A DNA stretch of 64,000 nt from Sanderia malayensis (lineage: Eukaryota > Cnidaria > Scyphozoa > Semaeostomeae > Pelagiidae). Shown here one piece after another: positions 34,540 to 46,394 of this stretch (the first letter of the stretch is position 1; each line of letters begins with the position of its first letter). The notes under the pieces are model-generated. The model was not told the origin of the DNA, did no database searches, and saw only the letters and a program-made list of their open reading frames with translations. Where the stretch lies: the NCBI GenBank assembly GCA_013076295.1, contig RQOL01000024.1, forward strand, positions 3,487,158-3,551,157, in the 5' to 3' direction. A program made the position numbers and the translations under genes.

Positions 34540-34850
34540 GCAGCGTGTGAATCGATTGTTTTGAAATTTATGCAAGTGATACGAAAGAAGTGTGTTTTGG
34601 TTGTAGCTGGCCGAAATTTTCGATATAAACAATTGGAAAGTGGTTATTTTTGTCATTGTTTATCAAATTTCTCTTCTTTTCCTGGTATTTGGTCTTTCCA
34701 GTGTTTTTCTTTATATTTTTTCAGATTTCCTTCTTGTTCTTTTCAACTTTGATTTCCTTCTCATTTCCTTCCAACTTTGATTTCCTTCTCATTTCCTTCC
34801 GACCACTCAAATTTCCCTAAAGAAGGAGATTTCAGTGGAAGCACAATTGC
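34540..34850. mobile_element. Partial copy of the hAT-type MITE
   Basis: Shares 'aacaattggaaa.tggttat', 'gatttccttctcatttcctt' and the right-end 'aagtggaagcac'-like sequence with 6687-7281. The left end is lost. It ends about 400 bp upstream of the GABA-B-type receptor start. Confidence 0.6.
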
Positions 34851-35246
34851 TGCTGGTGTGAACATCTACAGCTTTTCTTTTCAACCAACCTTGTTTAGAT
34901 TTTACACCTGCCAGTGTTGGCCAATTATTTGTGTTTTATTTCTGTCCGTGTCATCGTGTGCAATAGCAATTCAATTTAATTCTCAGCTTGCAAACAGGTG
35001 AAATCATTTCATTTCCCGTCAATATTTTCATTTCATGTATACATTATTTCCTCTTTGGAGCGATTCGTCTCTGAAATTCATCAATGCCAGTCATAATTAT
35101 CACGTGATCCTGGTGTATAAATACGAGACACGGATTCGGACTCGCATCTCATTTCTGCGACCCACATTCGCATTGCCAGTCCGCAGCTTTTTCGGGTTCG
35201 TATATCAACACATGATTTCCGAACACGCGTTTTTTTCAAGACGGTG

Positions 35247-38200
35247 ATGAATATAATTCTTCTTTGCAACCTGTTGCTGTGGCTTTCGTCTGCGTCGAAG
35301 GCTAATGGTGGACATCGTGGTGAAAACAGGACGAGGTTGCGAATTGGTGGCTTCGTTCCTGGAATTCAAAGACACGACTACTTTGGATATCTAACAGCTA
35401 TCGAGATGGCCATGCATTGGGTCAACTCAAATCGCATTCTTCCTGATAACCACACAATAACACTAGATGCTGAAGAAACTATGGTAGCGTATAATTCACT
35501 TTCATGTAATTAATATTTATCTTGTAGAATGGATTGCTACATCGCTGTTTTCATCTATCGTCCAATTTCTAGACTCAATATCATCCAATTTTTTAGAAAT
35601 TTGTGTCGTTCCAATTTATAAAATTAGAATTATATTAGAGTTGTTTCAGGCTTTTTAAATTCGTTTACTGGACGAGATAAAATGCGATTCTACACTCTAT
35701 TTTGTTTAGCCGTTTTAGCTACATTCCCTTGTTTGCTTATTTATCTATTTGTTTGCTTATTTATCTATTTGTTTGCTTATTTATCTATTTGTTTGCTTAT
35801 TTATTTACTTTTCCATTTTCATAGATTGCTTTTCTTCTATATAATTTGTTTGTTTGACCAACTTGCTAATATGTATATTTTCTTATTTTTACTTATTCAG
35901 GGTTTTCCTGCTCATGCCATCTATGGCTTGGCAAAGTTCCTTCGACAACCTGCTAAAGTAGCATTTGTTGGTCCGGCTTTTACACGAGCTTTGCGTCCAA
36001 TTGCATTGGCACTGCAGCACTACTCCGTCTTGCAAGTAAGACTTGTTTTGACAATCTACTGACCAATCTTCTCTGTGTAATCAGTGTTTTTGCAAACCAT
36101 CTCCAAAATCCTCGGTATCAATATTCCACAAACAACTGCAAGCAACAGACATTGTTTTTTTATTATTAAACATACCGTAAATTTATATTGACAATATTTG
36201 TTGTTTCTGAGTTGCCGTATTTGCAGTCGGGTCCCTCTATCTCGAACTCGCGTGGGAAATGAAAATTTGTTTGACAGCGCGAGCTCGAGATAGCTGGACT
36301 GAATTCACCCAAATAGAGAACGAAGGGAAATGGGCATCTGTTCGAAATAGCGAGGTCCGACTTTATTCGATTAAGCGCCCCCGCACTAATAAGCCCCGCA
36401 CTAATTGCAAATGCGCAGGCCCTAATTGTGCTTCTTGCCTTTTTGATTTAGATATCGTTTGCGTCGACTGCTTCGTTCTTCAACAACCTCCTTCGGTATC
36501 CATTTCTGTTCAGAACTGTGCCAACTACCGAACTCTTCAACTTTGCCCGCGTTGCATTTGTTGACAAGTTCAAGTGGAAGCGATTTGCTCTGCTTTACGA
36601 CAGAAACGACGAATCTTTGGCTCTGGTAAGGCTTAGCAACTCTCTCTCTCATTTTCTGCCTTTCTCGTATACCGTATTTTCTCTAATTAGCGCCCACCCT
36701 CTTTTAGCCCACCCCCTGCAATAAGCGCCCACCCTAAAATCAAAAACTGTGAACTAATTCTTAAATTTTCACTGTTTGATTCAAATAATTTTGCCAAATA
36801 TTTTTCTATTTTTGCCAAATATTTAATAAGCGCCCGGGCGCTTATTAGAGGAAATACGGTAAGCTATTATTGTCGTCTCTGTGGGCAACGAATCACACTT
36901 TCAGTTGTGCAACGAATTGACTAAATGTTCATCGGAATAACATCTAACAAATGCACATTTTCAGTTCATTGATTTCACTATGAAAAGTCTCAAAATTCTA
37001 CTGTCATAATCACTTGTTTCATTTTGCTTCTTTACTAAGAGTCGGGTTATTCGTGGCCAGGGTTTTATTTTAACGGTCTCAAATAAGCGTAATCGAACGC
37101 TTATTTGAGACCGTTAAAAAAAAGGGGGGCTGTTTATCTGAAGTATGATGTCATTAGCTGATAAATGGGGCTTCCCTTTGACTACATCAACAACTAAGTT
37201 GCAATTCTCCCACTTGCTTCGTTCGACACATTTATGGCTAGTTTCCACGGCGCGTTTTGAGCGCAGTGGATTAAACCATGGCTCCAAAAAATCTGAATTT
37301 CAACGCAACATGCATAATTAGATTCGCTTATAATGCTCGCTGCGGAGCGACTTATCAGCGTGCGTCTTCAGTTTAATTTGCTTCGCTGTATGAAACCAAA
37401 AATATTTATCATCGCTTTGAATCAAATTGACTTTGCGGCGCTCAAACTGCGCTGTCTAAACTAGGCCTCACTCTCATGTTCCAGACGTCTTCGCTCCTGC
37501 TCAAGGCACTAGCAAAACGTGGCTACACAGTGGTTGCCGCGGTAGGTGTGGGTGCGCACGATGACAATCACGAGAAAGTACTGCAGAGACTGAAGGTAGT
37601 TGAATTTGTCCACCGTTGTTTTGCGTTTTATGCCAATTTGTGTGATTTATGTTACATGCGATGCTTACTACAGTGGCGTATCGATATAGCAAAGCTGAAG
37701 AACCCTGGAGGCGAAACATCTTCCTGCTGCATAGTACGAAATGTCCCAGAATTAACCAGCAACCAGCTTATAATAAAGTAAATCACTTGGTGGGCCCTTT
37801 TAAGGTTTGCAATAGTGGCAAATCGATTCTCCATGGAACGTATGCTCTATCCCGTCGCTGATTACGTCACATGCAGAATGCTCAATTAAACTTGCCACCC
37901 TTTTCAGGCCCTGAACGTGAGGATCATATTTGGAGACTTTTTGTCGGCTGTTGCAAGAAAGATTTTCTGCGCGGTATGTTAAAATACAGTTCGATCTAAA
38001 CTCACCTTTGTCAGGCCTTTGTAAGCCTGGGTAACTTTTGCAATATGTGATATGTGATATGCAATATGCTCGTTGAAGTCTTGTTCGTGCATAACAATTC
38101 TTGCCTTTTGTTCTGTTCAGGCATACAAGACTGGTGTTTATGGCAAGAAGTACGTTTGGATCATAAGTGGCAACATTCGAGAACGGCTAAAGATGGAGGA

Positions 38201-41200
38201 CTTTCGAGTTTCCTGCCGCGCGAAGGATGTCGTAACAGCTTCGCATCTCGCATTTACGATCGGACAGCTGAATTACGTCATTGGTAATGAAACGACCATA
38301 ACTGGAGAGGTATGCATTTGCCATGTACTCAGTAAATCAATGTCTCCCGAGGCCAGTTGTTTGTCAATTACACCCAATTATTTTTATAAGAAACCCTTTA
38401 TAAGAAACCATAGGCCCCATTTTCAAAACTTAAGAAACTTTGGTAGGAGATTTTGTGTGACTGAACGAAGTTAAGCAACTTTTTATGTTGTTTTAACGAG
38501 AAATAATGTTAAAACCAACTTGCGCACTTCTGTCCCACAGATTTGTAACAAATCTCAACAATGCTAAGAAACTTGCTAAGAAACTTTTCGTACCATAATT
38601 AGGTACGAACCCTAAGAAACTAAGAAACCCTGGTACAAAAGTTTTGCATAGTTTCTTATAAAAAAATGGGTGTACAATAGACACGACGAGCTGCTCCTTC
38701 GGCACATATTTCCAGAAGATTTGTCTTTTGGTTATGCAAATATCTGGTCCCTTGAGCTGCATCAACGGACCAGACTTTAGCACAACAATGTAGCATCTTG
38801 TTAATAAACTCACAAAAAGTCGTTTTATTTTTTGTATTATAGCCTCAAAAGGAAATTAAGCATATGAAAGTGTCTCAGCTTCATCTATTTCAACTTTATA
38901 TATTTGCAAGGTTATTTTCACTGAGGGCTTGTAGGTCCTTAGGTTCCCATGAACTTCAAAAATTGTAACACGCAAAATTCTTTTCCTTTTTATTTTATTT
39001 TACACACTGATGCTAAGCTTTCTTTCAGAAGGCATTCAGTATATTGGTCGATAGATGGATAAATAAGTGAATCCCTTTTGAGAGCTTTCCACAGTATATC
39101 CCCGTCTCAATATGGTATAGTTGCGTTTTATTTACTGCCTTGGTGGTTCGAGTTATCATGGGGGAATAAACCAGTTGCTATTTCGGCTTGCATAGCATTA
39201 TTGATTCCCCATAAATATTTTCTCTTTTCTGTTGCAGACTGCTCCTGAGCTCTTCAAACGCTATCAACAAACATCACGCAAGCTAGGCCGAAGACATCGA
39301 ACCTATGGTGGCTATGCGTTCGATACTATTATAGCTATAGCGTTAGTCATCAGAAATACAGCTTCCAGCATTGACTGGGTCAACATGAGCTATAACAATT
39401 TCACTGCTGCCGAAATCGCCAAAAGTGCTTTGCGAAAGGTGAAATTTCAAGGAATGACTGTAAGTACACGATTTAGTGGTAAAAATCAACAGCATGGCCT
39501 TTCGCTATTAAACCATTGATTCATTGTTGATAATCCTTGTATTGTATGAAGATTTGTTTCATCTGTGTCTCGTAGGGATTGGTGGAATTCAATGGACAAA
39601 GTGAGAGAAAAGTGGGAATTGCAATTCAACAAGTGATAAGTGAGTGGGTTAGCTAACTTACGAGAAACCACTTTATAAGGGGCCTATACTTCTAGACAGC
39701 TCGCCTGTGCGCTGTATAGAAGTATAGGCTACCCAATACTCTACCCTATACGCTGGCTCTACTCATTTGTAGTCAGGTCTCGTGTAAAATGTATGCTAAA
39801 TTAATTGCCTAGTCTCATTACATAATCTCCTTGCTTCCCTGTGCTCTATTTACATCGCTCTATTTCACCTTTCCCGTTAGACTCACTACATTGCGTCCAT
39901 GTGCCCCGTTCGTTTTTGCTCGCTCGCTTTTTGCTTGTATTGAGCGAGTTACAAGCGAGGCATTGGGATGTAATGTAGTGAGTCTACTTTCCCGTAGCGA
40001 TGTGAAATAGAGCACAGGGAACCAAGGAGATTATGTAATGAGACTATTCATTGCCCAGGCTTGCTTAAACGCAAATTCCTAAACACCAGTCTCTGTATCA
40101 TCGTCATAACACTATTCACTCTGTATGATAGTCACAACAAGCGTGGAAAGACAATTTTAAGGGACTAAATGTGCAGTGATAAGGAACGGAGTATTAAAGA
40201 AGTGTTAAGGAACTTTGGAACCACGATTTGATCAAAAGAGGTGTGAAAATAGAAATTGTGGAGCTAGACCTTGAGAGTTTGGTTCCTTATAAAAAGCGTG
40301 TATTGACGCTGAACTGTAAACCTCGAGTATTGAACGCTTGCAACGAGCTTTCTATAAAAAGAGATCTGGTGAACTTCTTTATTGCATCGTTTATTGCCAA
40401 TCGTTTCTTTTTTACCTAATTGCCTAGTATGGTGTGCAAACGATGCATTGTTTAGACAATTCTAGCTTCGTTAGATCTGAGATATGTATATGGCAGCTGG
40501 AAATTTAATTAGTGGCAAGCAATCGTGTTCGGAAATGGATAGGTTTTAAGGTGCTTATATACAAGCCGCAAACAGAATTTAAAAATACTGCTAGTTATTA
40601 ATTGTCAAATTAAGCAATTTTAGCAGGTTTTTGTAGAACTTGTGAAATCACAGTGGTGCGCGACCGCGTGATCTCAGGCGCCTGTGGGACTGGGAACTAC
40701 ATCTACCAAAGCAAGTCGGCAAACGAAACTGAGAAAGAAGGCCCACCACATCAACAGTGAACAAAATTATGAAAATTTTATTTTTTCAAGAATTTGCTAT
40801 AAATTCTATTTTTGACAAAAGCCATGACAACTTCCTCTTGATGTGAAATAAACATGGAGCTTTTAGCCACTGGTAATATCATTTGAATTGGTCGGAGCTA
40901 AGTTAAAAGAACAAAAACGTTACACCAAGTCGAATTTTCTCATGCAAACTTTATGAGAACAAGATTCTTCTGTAATTACTGTGACATCATCAATTTCTAC
41001 AAGTAATGGATTGGGTTTGAGCTTGAAGGGAAAACATTCTTGTCATAAAGCATTTAAATTTAGGTTTATTGTTGTTCTCAGATCATTCTTTCTTCATCTC
41101 AGCAAAAGTCGATATATCATTTTTGGCTGCATAGGTCCTTTAAGTGATAGCAGCCTACTGACACGTCGAGACAGTGTGTTTAGGGCTATTACTAAAAGCG

Positions 41201-44200
41201 GGAACGGGGAACGGTCGGGGAACGACCGGGGAACGGAATAACCTGGGAACGACCGGGGAACCGTCGGGGAACCGTCGGGGAACCGTCGGGGAACGGTCGG
41301 GGAACCGTCGGGGAACCGTCGGGGAACGGAAGTATGAAACCGTTTGAAATTTACAAGTTTTTACACGTTTATAAAATGTTACGAAACGTTTACCTATCAT
41401 AACTGTAAATAAAATCTACAGTCTTAACAGGTAAACAAGGTAAACTTTATAGTTTTAATATGTAAACAACGAAAGACCAGATGCATTTTGTGAATGTGAA
41501 TATCGCCCGCTTTGATGACTTCCGATTCGCTGTTTGTATCATCACTCCGTCCAATGCGAGCTGTCAACGATGTCAGTTCAAAACCAATAATTTAGTGGTC
41601 AGGGGGTAGACTGTAATTCAGAATTAATGACTCGTGTAACCAATAACATATAATGAAAAAATATACTATGCCCCATGAAACAAACTCGAAGAATGAAATA
41701 ACAAGAAATACACATAAAACAGAGAATATACAGAATTCAATATATAAGAAATGTAGAATTAAAAAATGTGATTGAGTATCATGTAAGATATATAGAATTA
41801 GAATATAAGATTTTTGAAAATTTATTGAGATTTATTACATAAGAAAATGTTAACAGAACAGAACAGTTTAATAAACGAAAATATGATATAGCTTTTAATG
41901 ACGGACATGATGAAGATTAGATGAGAACACGTTCTAACTCTACTTATCACAAGGGTTGTAAGTGAGTGGAAGGAAATAAAGTGTTACAAAACATATGAAA
42001 TATCATATCACGTGATTGTCCGTTGGTGATAATAGACAACAGCAATTAACAATGACGGGGAGAAACTCGATCCTTGACATAATAACTTTGGCACAACAAT
42101 GTCAACGTCATGTAAGCGCTTTCGGCTGTCTTTATTGGAGCATTTTGGGAATGGTTTGAATCGGAACAGGGTGTAATTGTTTCTCAATTCCTGCCTTTGA
42201 ATATGACAAAATTATTGGCGGGGCACGATTAGATCTTTCATAGAATAACTATGTCATTTCGAAATGTGTTCGCCAGGGGGTTTCTCACCGCAGCACGTTT
42301 AGTTAGATTCAAAGAGTGCAGTACGCGTAAAACCTGTCGAGCAAAGCTCCTGAGAGGCAGAACAAAAGACGAAAAAACAAAGACTTCTGACACCGATGAC
42401 AAAGGCCAAAAAGTGGAAATATGAGATTAAAAACCCAACGTCCGGTCCGCCTGATGATGTTGTTGTATTCTTCAAAAATCCTATATTCTAATTCTATATA
42501 TCTTACATCATACTCAATCACATTTTTCTAATTCTACATATTATAAGATGGCCCAGAAAAGATAAGATGGCGCATCCTTTCTACATTCTTCGAGTTTGTT
42601 TCATGGGGCATAGTATATTTTCTCATTCTATGTTATTGGTTAGGCGAGTCATTAATTCTGAATTACAGTCTACCCCCTGACCACTAAATTATTGGTGTTG
42701 AACAGACATCGTTGACAGCTCGCATTGGACGGAGTGATGATACAAACAGCGAATCGGAAGTCATCAAAGCGGGCGATATTCACATTCACAAAATGCATCT
42801 GGTCTTTCGTTGTTTACATATTAAAACTATAAAGTTTACCTTGTTTACCTATTAAGACTGTAGATTTTATTTACAGTTATGATAGGTAAACGTTTCGTAA
42901 CGTTTCATAAACGTGTAAAAACTTGTAAATTTCAAACGGTTTCATACTTCCGTTCCCCGACCGTTCCCCGACGGTTCCCCGACCGTTCCCCGACCGTTCC
43001 CCGACGGTTCCCCGACCGTTCCCCGGTCGTTCCCAGGTTATTCCGTTCCCCGACCGTTCCCCGTTCCCGCTTTTAGTAATAGCCGTGTGTTTAGAGATGA
43101 TTACATATCGTGCTGCTAATGTGTTTTTATTGCGATAATCTTGACGATTGGGTCGCTAAACTGATGTAGAGGCATGCTGTGTGGAGATGATACTTTGTCT
43201 GAAATGTGATTATTAATTCATTTAATTCTCCACGTGCTTGATATTCTATACTTTTTTGCAGATGGAAAAGAGCAGCTGTTTGCTATTTTTAAAAACAGAT
43301 CTCAGAAGATCGAGCACGTGGAAGGAAAGTCTTCATTTGTCTGGCACGGTGTGTGGAACATACATTTCTATTCCAGCGCAAGTTTCCCTAGCCCTAAGTT
43401 TCCCTGACCCTAAGTTTCCCTAACCCTAAGTTTCCCTAACCCTAAGTTTCCCTAACCCTAACACCTTAATGAGGATTCGACTTTAAAAGCTCACAAATTT
43501 AAAAATGCAAATGCGTCGTTACATGTGAAATTGCAGTCCAGCCTCGCTTTCATCCACCCCTCCCTGGCAACAACAACAACAACAACGAGACTCGTCGTCT
43601 AAAGTCGAGTGCCCATATCTTTATATCGTCCTGCGTTGGGTCCGTAAACCCTGGTTATCAGTGAAGTACGTATTGCTTTTCACTGCACAACTAATGATAG
43701 GGGCAGGGGGTTAATCGGTTAACAAATGACACTATCAGTCAGCTCTATTTTGATTCGAACACCATGAGACTCAGGGTTCGCATTACAGAAAGTTCATATC
43801 CCAAAGGTTTGTTTTGTTGGTTGATTATTAACTTTGAAGGGACACGAGTTCAAACTATGGATTCATTTGTTTTAGACAATAAAGTGACTTTGGACGGTGA
43901 ACGGCGAATCCAGAAGACCCAGGAAATTACACTTGGACTGTCGCTACCTCTGGTTGTACTGACAGCTATTGGCATCATAGCGTGTCTTGGCATTCTCTTC
44001 ATCTTGATAAAGTATCGCGATTTTCAGTTAGTATACAGCTAATGTTATTTTGGCCCGCAGACATCCATTGTTATACTTGCATGTATTTCCACCTAACATC
44101 CACATTGTCTAATGACAAGGACACATGAATGCTTGAGCAATGTTGCGAGTAGACTCACTACATTTCCTCCCAGTGCATCGCTCGTAACTCGCTCAACACA

Positions 44201-46326
44201 AGAAGCGAGCGAGTTGCGAGTGAAACGAGTGAGGCACATGGACGCAATGTAGTGAGTCTGTAAGGCGAGTTGTTGCATGACATTGTCAAATTTTTCACAT
44301 ATATATTCCAACCCTCTCCCCCCGTGAGTCCTCGAGCTTTCTACATCCCTGAATGAAAAGCATCTCTTACCCTTTTTATTATAGCACAGTATTATCTGGT
44401 AGTCTCTTCTATTGTGTTTCTATTCTTGGATCCCTTATTGTATACTTGCTTCTCCTTTTCAGTGCCATAAAGAAGTGTTCACCGAAGCTGAGTATCCTCA
44501 TTCTCATTGGCTGCTTCTTCTGCTACCTCACAGTATTTCTTCTTGCAATGGAGTTGCTTATCTCAAAGCATCAGTACAAAGCTCGTACCTGGAAGGTAAC
44601 CAACCCGTTGACTGTCCCATAAACGATTGGCTTCAAACGATTTTTATTGCAATATACTTAGGTTCTATTGTGCTGTATTGTATTTAATTGTTTTGCATTG
44701 TTCTAAACTTTTTTGTATCGCACTGCACTATTGCCTTACATGCACAATACTCTGAAAAAAGTTTCTTCTCGTTTATCCGAACCATATTTTCTTTAATTTC
44801 ACCGTAGCAGTAAGCATTATAGGGAGGTATTTGCAGGTGCAACTTTCGTCCTCGATTAACCGAATTTTCGGCGATCCGAACAACCCATCTTAAAATCAAA
44901 TCCAGCTTGTTCTGATAATCGATGGCGTGGATGATGCCACGTGTCGTGATGTCATATTTTCTTTCTACGCAGGCGCGTCAGTGGCTGATGGTGATTGGCT
45001 TCACGTTGTCATTTGGTGCTATGTTCGCCAAGACATATCGCGTGTACAGAATAATGACAAACAAAGCTTTGCGCAAAGAGGTACACAAGGCCATCGGCCA
45101 TTATAGTACATACTTTGAATATCTCGAGTTCTCAGTGTGGACCAAATTTTCATGAAGTACTTCATGAGGACACAGATGAAGTACTTTTTTTCTATCTTTT
45201 CGCAGCTTCCGATGATCAGTTATTCTCGCATGTTCACCATGATTGGGATTTTCCTTCTCATTGACATTGTCTACATGTCTGCTTGGGAAATTTTCGATCC
45301 CTTGACAAGAAGAGTGTTTTGGTTGAAACCCACGGTAAGTCTATAGACAATGTATATCTATTTGGTTTGTCCGTACACCTCGGATTCGACTACCGTAATG
45401 CTTCGATTAAACGCCCGGGGCGTTTATTAAATTTGTTTATACGTTAGGGGGCTTTTGTTTGAGGGGGCGTTTAAAGTAAGGGGGCGTTTAATCGAAGCAT
45501 TACGGTATTAAATTTTAGTTTAAAATGGGTTCTTCGCCATTTTCAATTCCACGCTCTTTTTCTTTTCTCTGACAACAGGTCATCCCTGAGAAAGATCTAG
45601 AAATCGAAACCTACATCTTCCTCTACGATTGCAAGTACCTGGGGTGGTGGACAACTGGCTTGTTCGTCTACAAAGGTTGTCTGCTGATGTTCGGCCTTTT
45701 CCTCGCCTACGAGACGAGGAACATTTACAATGAGCTGAGCGACTCCCGAAAGATCACCTTCACAGTGTACAATGTTGGCGTCTTCTCCATAATCGGTGCA
45801 GCTGTGCCAATACTGCTCAAGAAGAGTCAACAGGAAATCATCGATGGATTCGTCGGCTGTTTCATCATCCTCTGCACCACCATCGCCATCTCTGTCATCT
45901 TCCTTCCCAAGGTATATAAGCTTGCGCTGATATTCATTGTCGGAGTCGTAGCAGCATAGTTTATATAACAATCCATAATTGGATTGTTATATAAACTATG
46001 GTAGCAGCGTACGAAAATGTCGGGGATACCACAATGAAAGGGGCGTGACATGTGGCATCCTTCTATGTCACCTTAACTTCTGTAGGAGCAGGGGCGCAAA
46101 TGAGGGGGGGTGGGGAGGGGAGGTAAAAGGAGAACGGGCGTTTAGGTGCTATAGTATCTACGTATATGCAGCGCAGAAAAGATGCTTCCTAACTCAGTAT
46201 TCAGTATTTTGCTGGTTGTTTGTATTCTAGATCATTGAATTGTATCGTGGCTGTAAAGACTCAAAAGACGAAGACGAAGCCGAACAGAAAATCAAAGCCC
46301 CGGAACGTCTTATGCAATCCAACTGA
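35247..46326 (+). CDS. GABBR2: GABA-B-type metabotropic receptor (GABBR2-like), 15 exons
   Basis: Exons 35247-35483, 35901-36035, 36452-36625, 37485-37595, 37908-37973, 38121-38309, 39238-39459, 39576-39639, 43262-43348, 43876-44026, 44463-44595, 44973-45080, 45206-45334, 45579-45911, 46231-46326; all phases agree, 744 residues. Signal peptide MNIILLCNLLLWLSS, then the Venus-flytrap ligand domain in exons 1-9 (YPFLFRTVPT, NVRIIFGDF, YGKKYVWII, YGGYAFD) and seven TM helices in exons 10-14 (FGAMFAK, LAYETRN, YNVGVFSIIGAA). It resembles human GABBR2 more than GABBR1. Class C receptors of this type signal through Gi/o, often as heterodimers. Two oddities: the conserved TM3 Cys is absent in this model although the ECL2 Cys (YDCKY) is present, and the 31-residue tail lacks the coiled coil used for dimerisation. 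Introns are loaded with transposons. Confidence 0.93.
35730..35812. repeat. 20-bp tandem repeat, four copies
   Basis: 'tgtttgcttatttatctatt' is repeated about four times in the first intron of the GABA-B-type receptor. Confidence 0.85.
36669..36861. mobile_element. MITE with 'taccgtattttctct' ends
   Basis: The left end taccgtattttctctaatta (then gcgccc) is mirrored by 'gcgcttattagaggaaatac' plus ggta at the right. It lies in intron 3 of the receptor gene. Confidence 0.65.
37071..37116. repeat. 46-bp palindrome (20-bp stem)
   Basis: taacggtctcaaataagcgt and its exact reverse complement are separated by six bases (aatcga). It lies in intron 3 of the receptor gene. Possibly a minimal foldback element. 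Confidence 0.85.
38381..38674. mobile_element. 'ttataagaaacc' family MITE
   Basis: The left end tttttataagaaacccttta is mirrored by 'agtttcttataaaaaaatgg' at the right, with several 'aagaaact' units inside. It lies in intron 6 of the receptor gene. Confidence 0.6.
39812..40044. mobile_element. TA-flanked MITE carrying a second MITE
   Basis: Outer ends GTCTCATTACATAATCTCCT and AGGAGATTATGTAATGAGAC are inverted, flanked by TA at 39810-39811 and 40045-40046. Arms continue inward ('ccctgtgctctatt' and 'aatagagcacaggg'). The 106-base element 39879-39984 is inserted inside it. In intron 8 of the receptor gene. Confidence 0.8.
39879..39984. mobile_element. Inner TA-flanked MITE, 'gactcactacat' family
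   Basis: Ends gactcactacatt and aatgtagtgagtc are inverted and flanked by TA on each side. A second copy of the same family lies at 44153-44264. Confidence 0.8.
40546..41143. mobile_element. Diverged relative of the TTAA element at 12627-13899
   Basis: The right end 'cgatatatcatttttggctg' continuing cataggtccttt parallels the right end at 13870-13899. The left 'aaggtgcttatatacaagcc' parallels the left end. It is shorter and decayed. In intron 8 of the receptor gene. Confidence 0.5.
41184..43084. mobile_element. Foldback transposon, about 500-bp TIRs, 10-bp target duplication
   Basis: The left arm 41184-41695 and right arm 42584-43084 are near-perfect inverses, beginning GGCTATTACTAAAAGCGGGA. 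Each arm starts with an array of 11-base units (ggggaaccgtc / ggggaacggtc), followed by unique arm sequence. A second inverted pair (about 41740-41820 with 42470-42540) extends the stem. Flanks carry gtgtgtttag on both sides (41174-41183, 43085-43094). The centre (about 650 bases) has no ORF. The structure resembles Foldback or Mutator-like non-autonomous elements, which give 9-10-bp duplications. In intron 8 of the receptor gene. Confidence 0.88.
43382..43461. repeat. 16-bp tandem repeat with telomere-like CCCTAACCCTAA
   Basis: Five units of 'gtttccctaaccctaa' (first copies gtttccctagccctaa, ..gaccctaa) contain the animal telomere motif in CCCTAA orientation. It lies in intron 9 of the receptor gene. 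Confidence 0.85.
44153..44264. mobile_element. 'gactcactacat' family MITE, second copy
   Basis: Ends gactcactacatt and aatgtagtgagtc are inverted; the left flank is TA and the right has one change. The interior has 'gcgagcgagttgcgag' palindromic content like the copy at 39879-39984. In intron 10 of the receptor gene. Confidence 0.75.
45391..45507. mobile_element. 'cgattaaacgccc' MITE, copy 1
   Basis: taccgtaatgcttcgattaa and ttaatcgaagcattacggta are perfect inverted ends around 117 bases with G-rich 'gggggcgttta' motifs. In intron 13 of the receptor gene. Copy 2 is at 55288-55403. Confidence 0.8.
45955..46000. mobile_element. 46-bp perfect palindrome flanked by 7-bp direct repeat
   Basis: catagtttatataacaatcc plus 'a' forms a 21-base stem with its exact complement around a 4-base loop. 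gtagcag flanks it on both sides (45948-45954 and 46001-46007), like a target duplication. In intron 14 of the receptor gene. Confidence 0.75.
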
Positions 46327-46394
46327 AGGTAAGGTAAAGCTTGCTTGTCTCCTGCCATGTGTTTAGTTTTTACCTTTTGGCCTTCGTTGTGGAT

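Noticed and set aside
41155..41400. ORF with SPTVPRRFPDR repeats (also at 42879-43076 on the plus strand)
   Set aside because: It is the 11-bp array of the foldback TIR read as protein in both arms.
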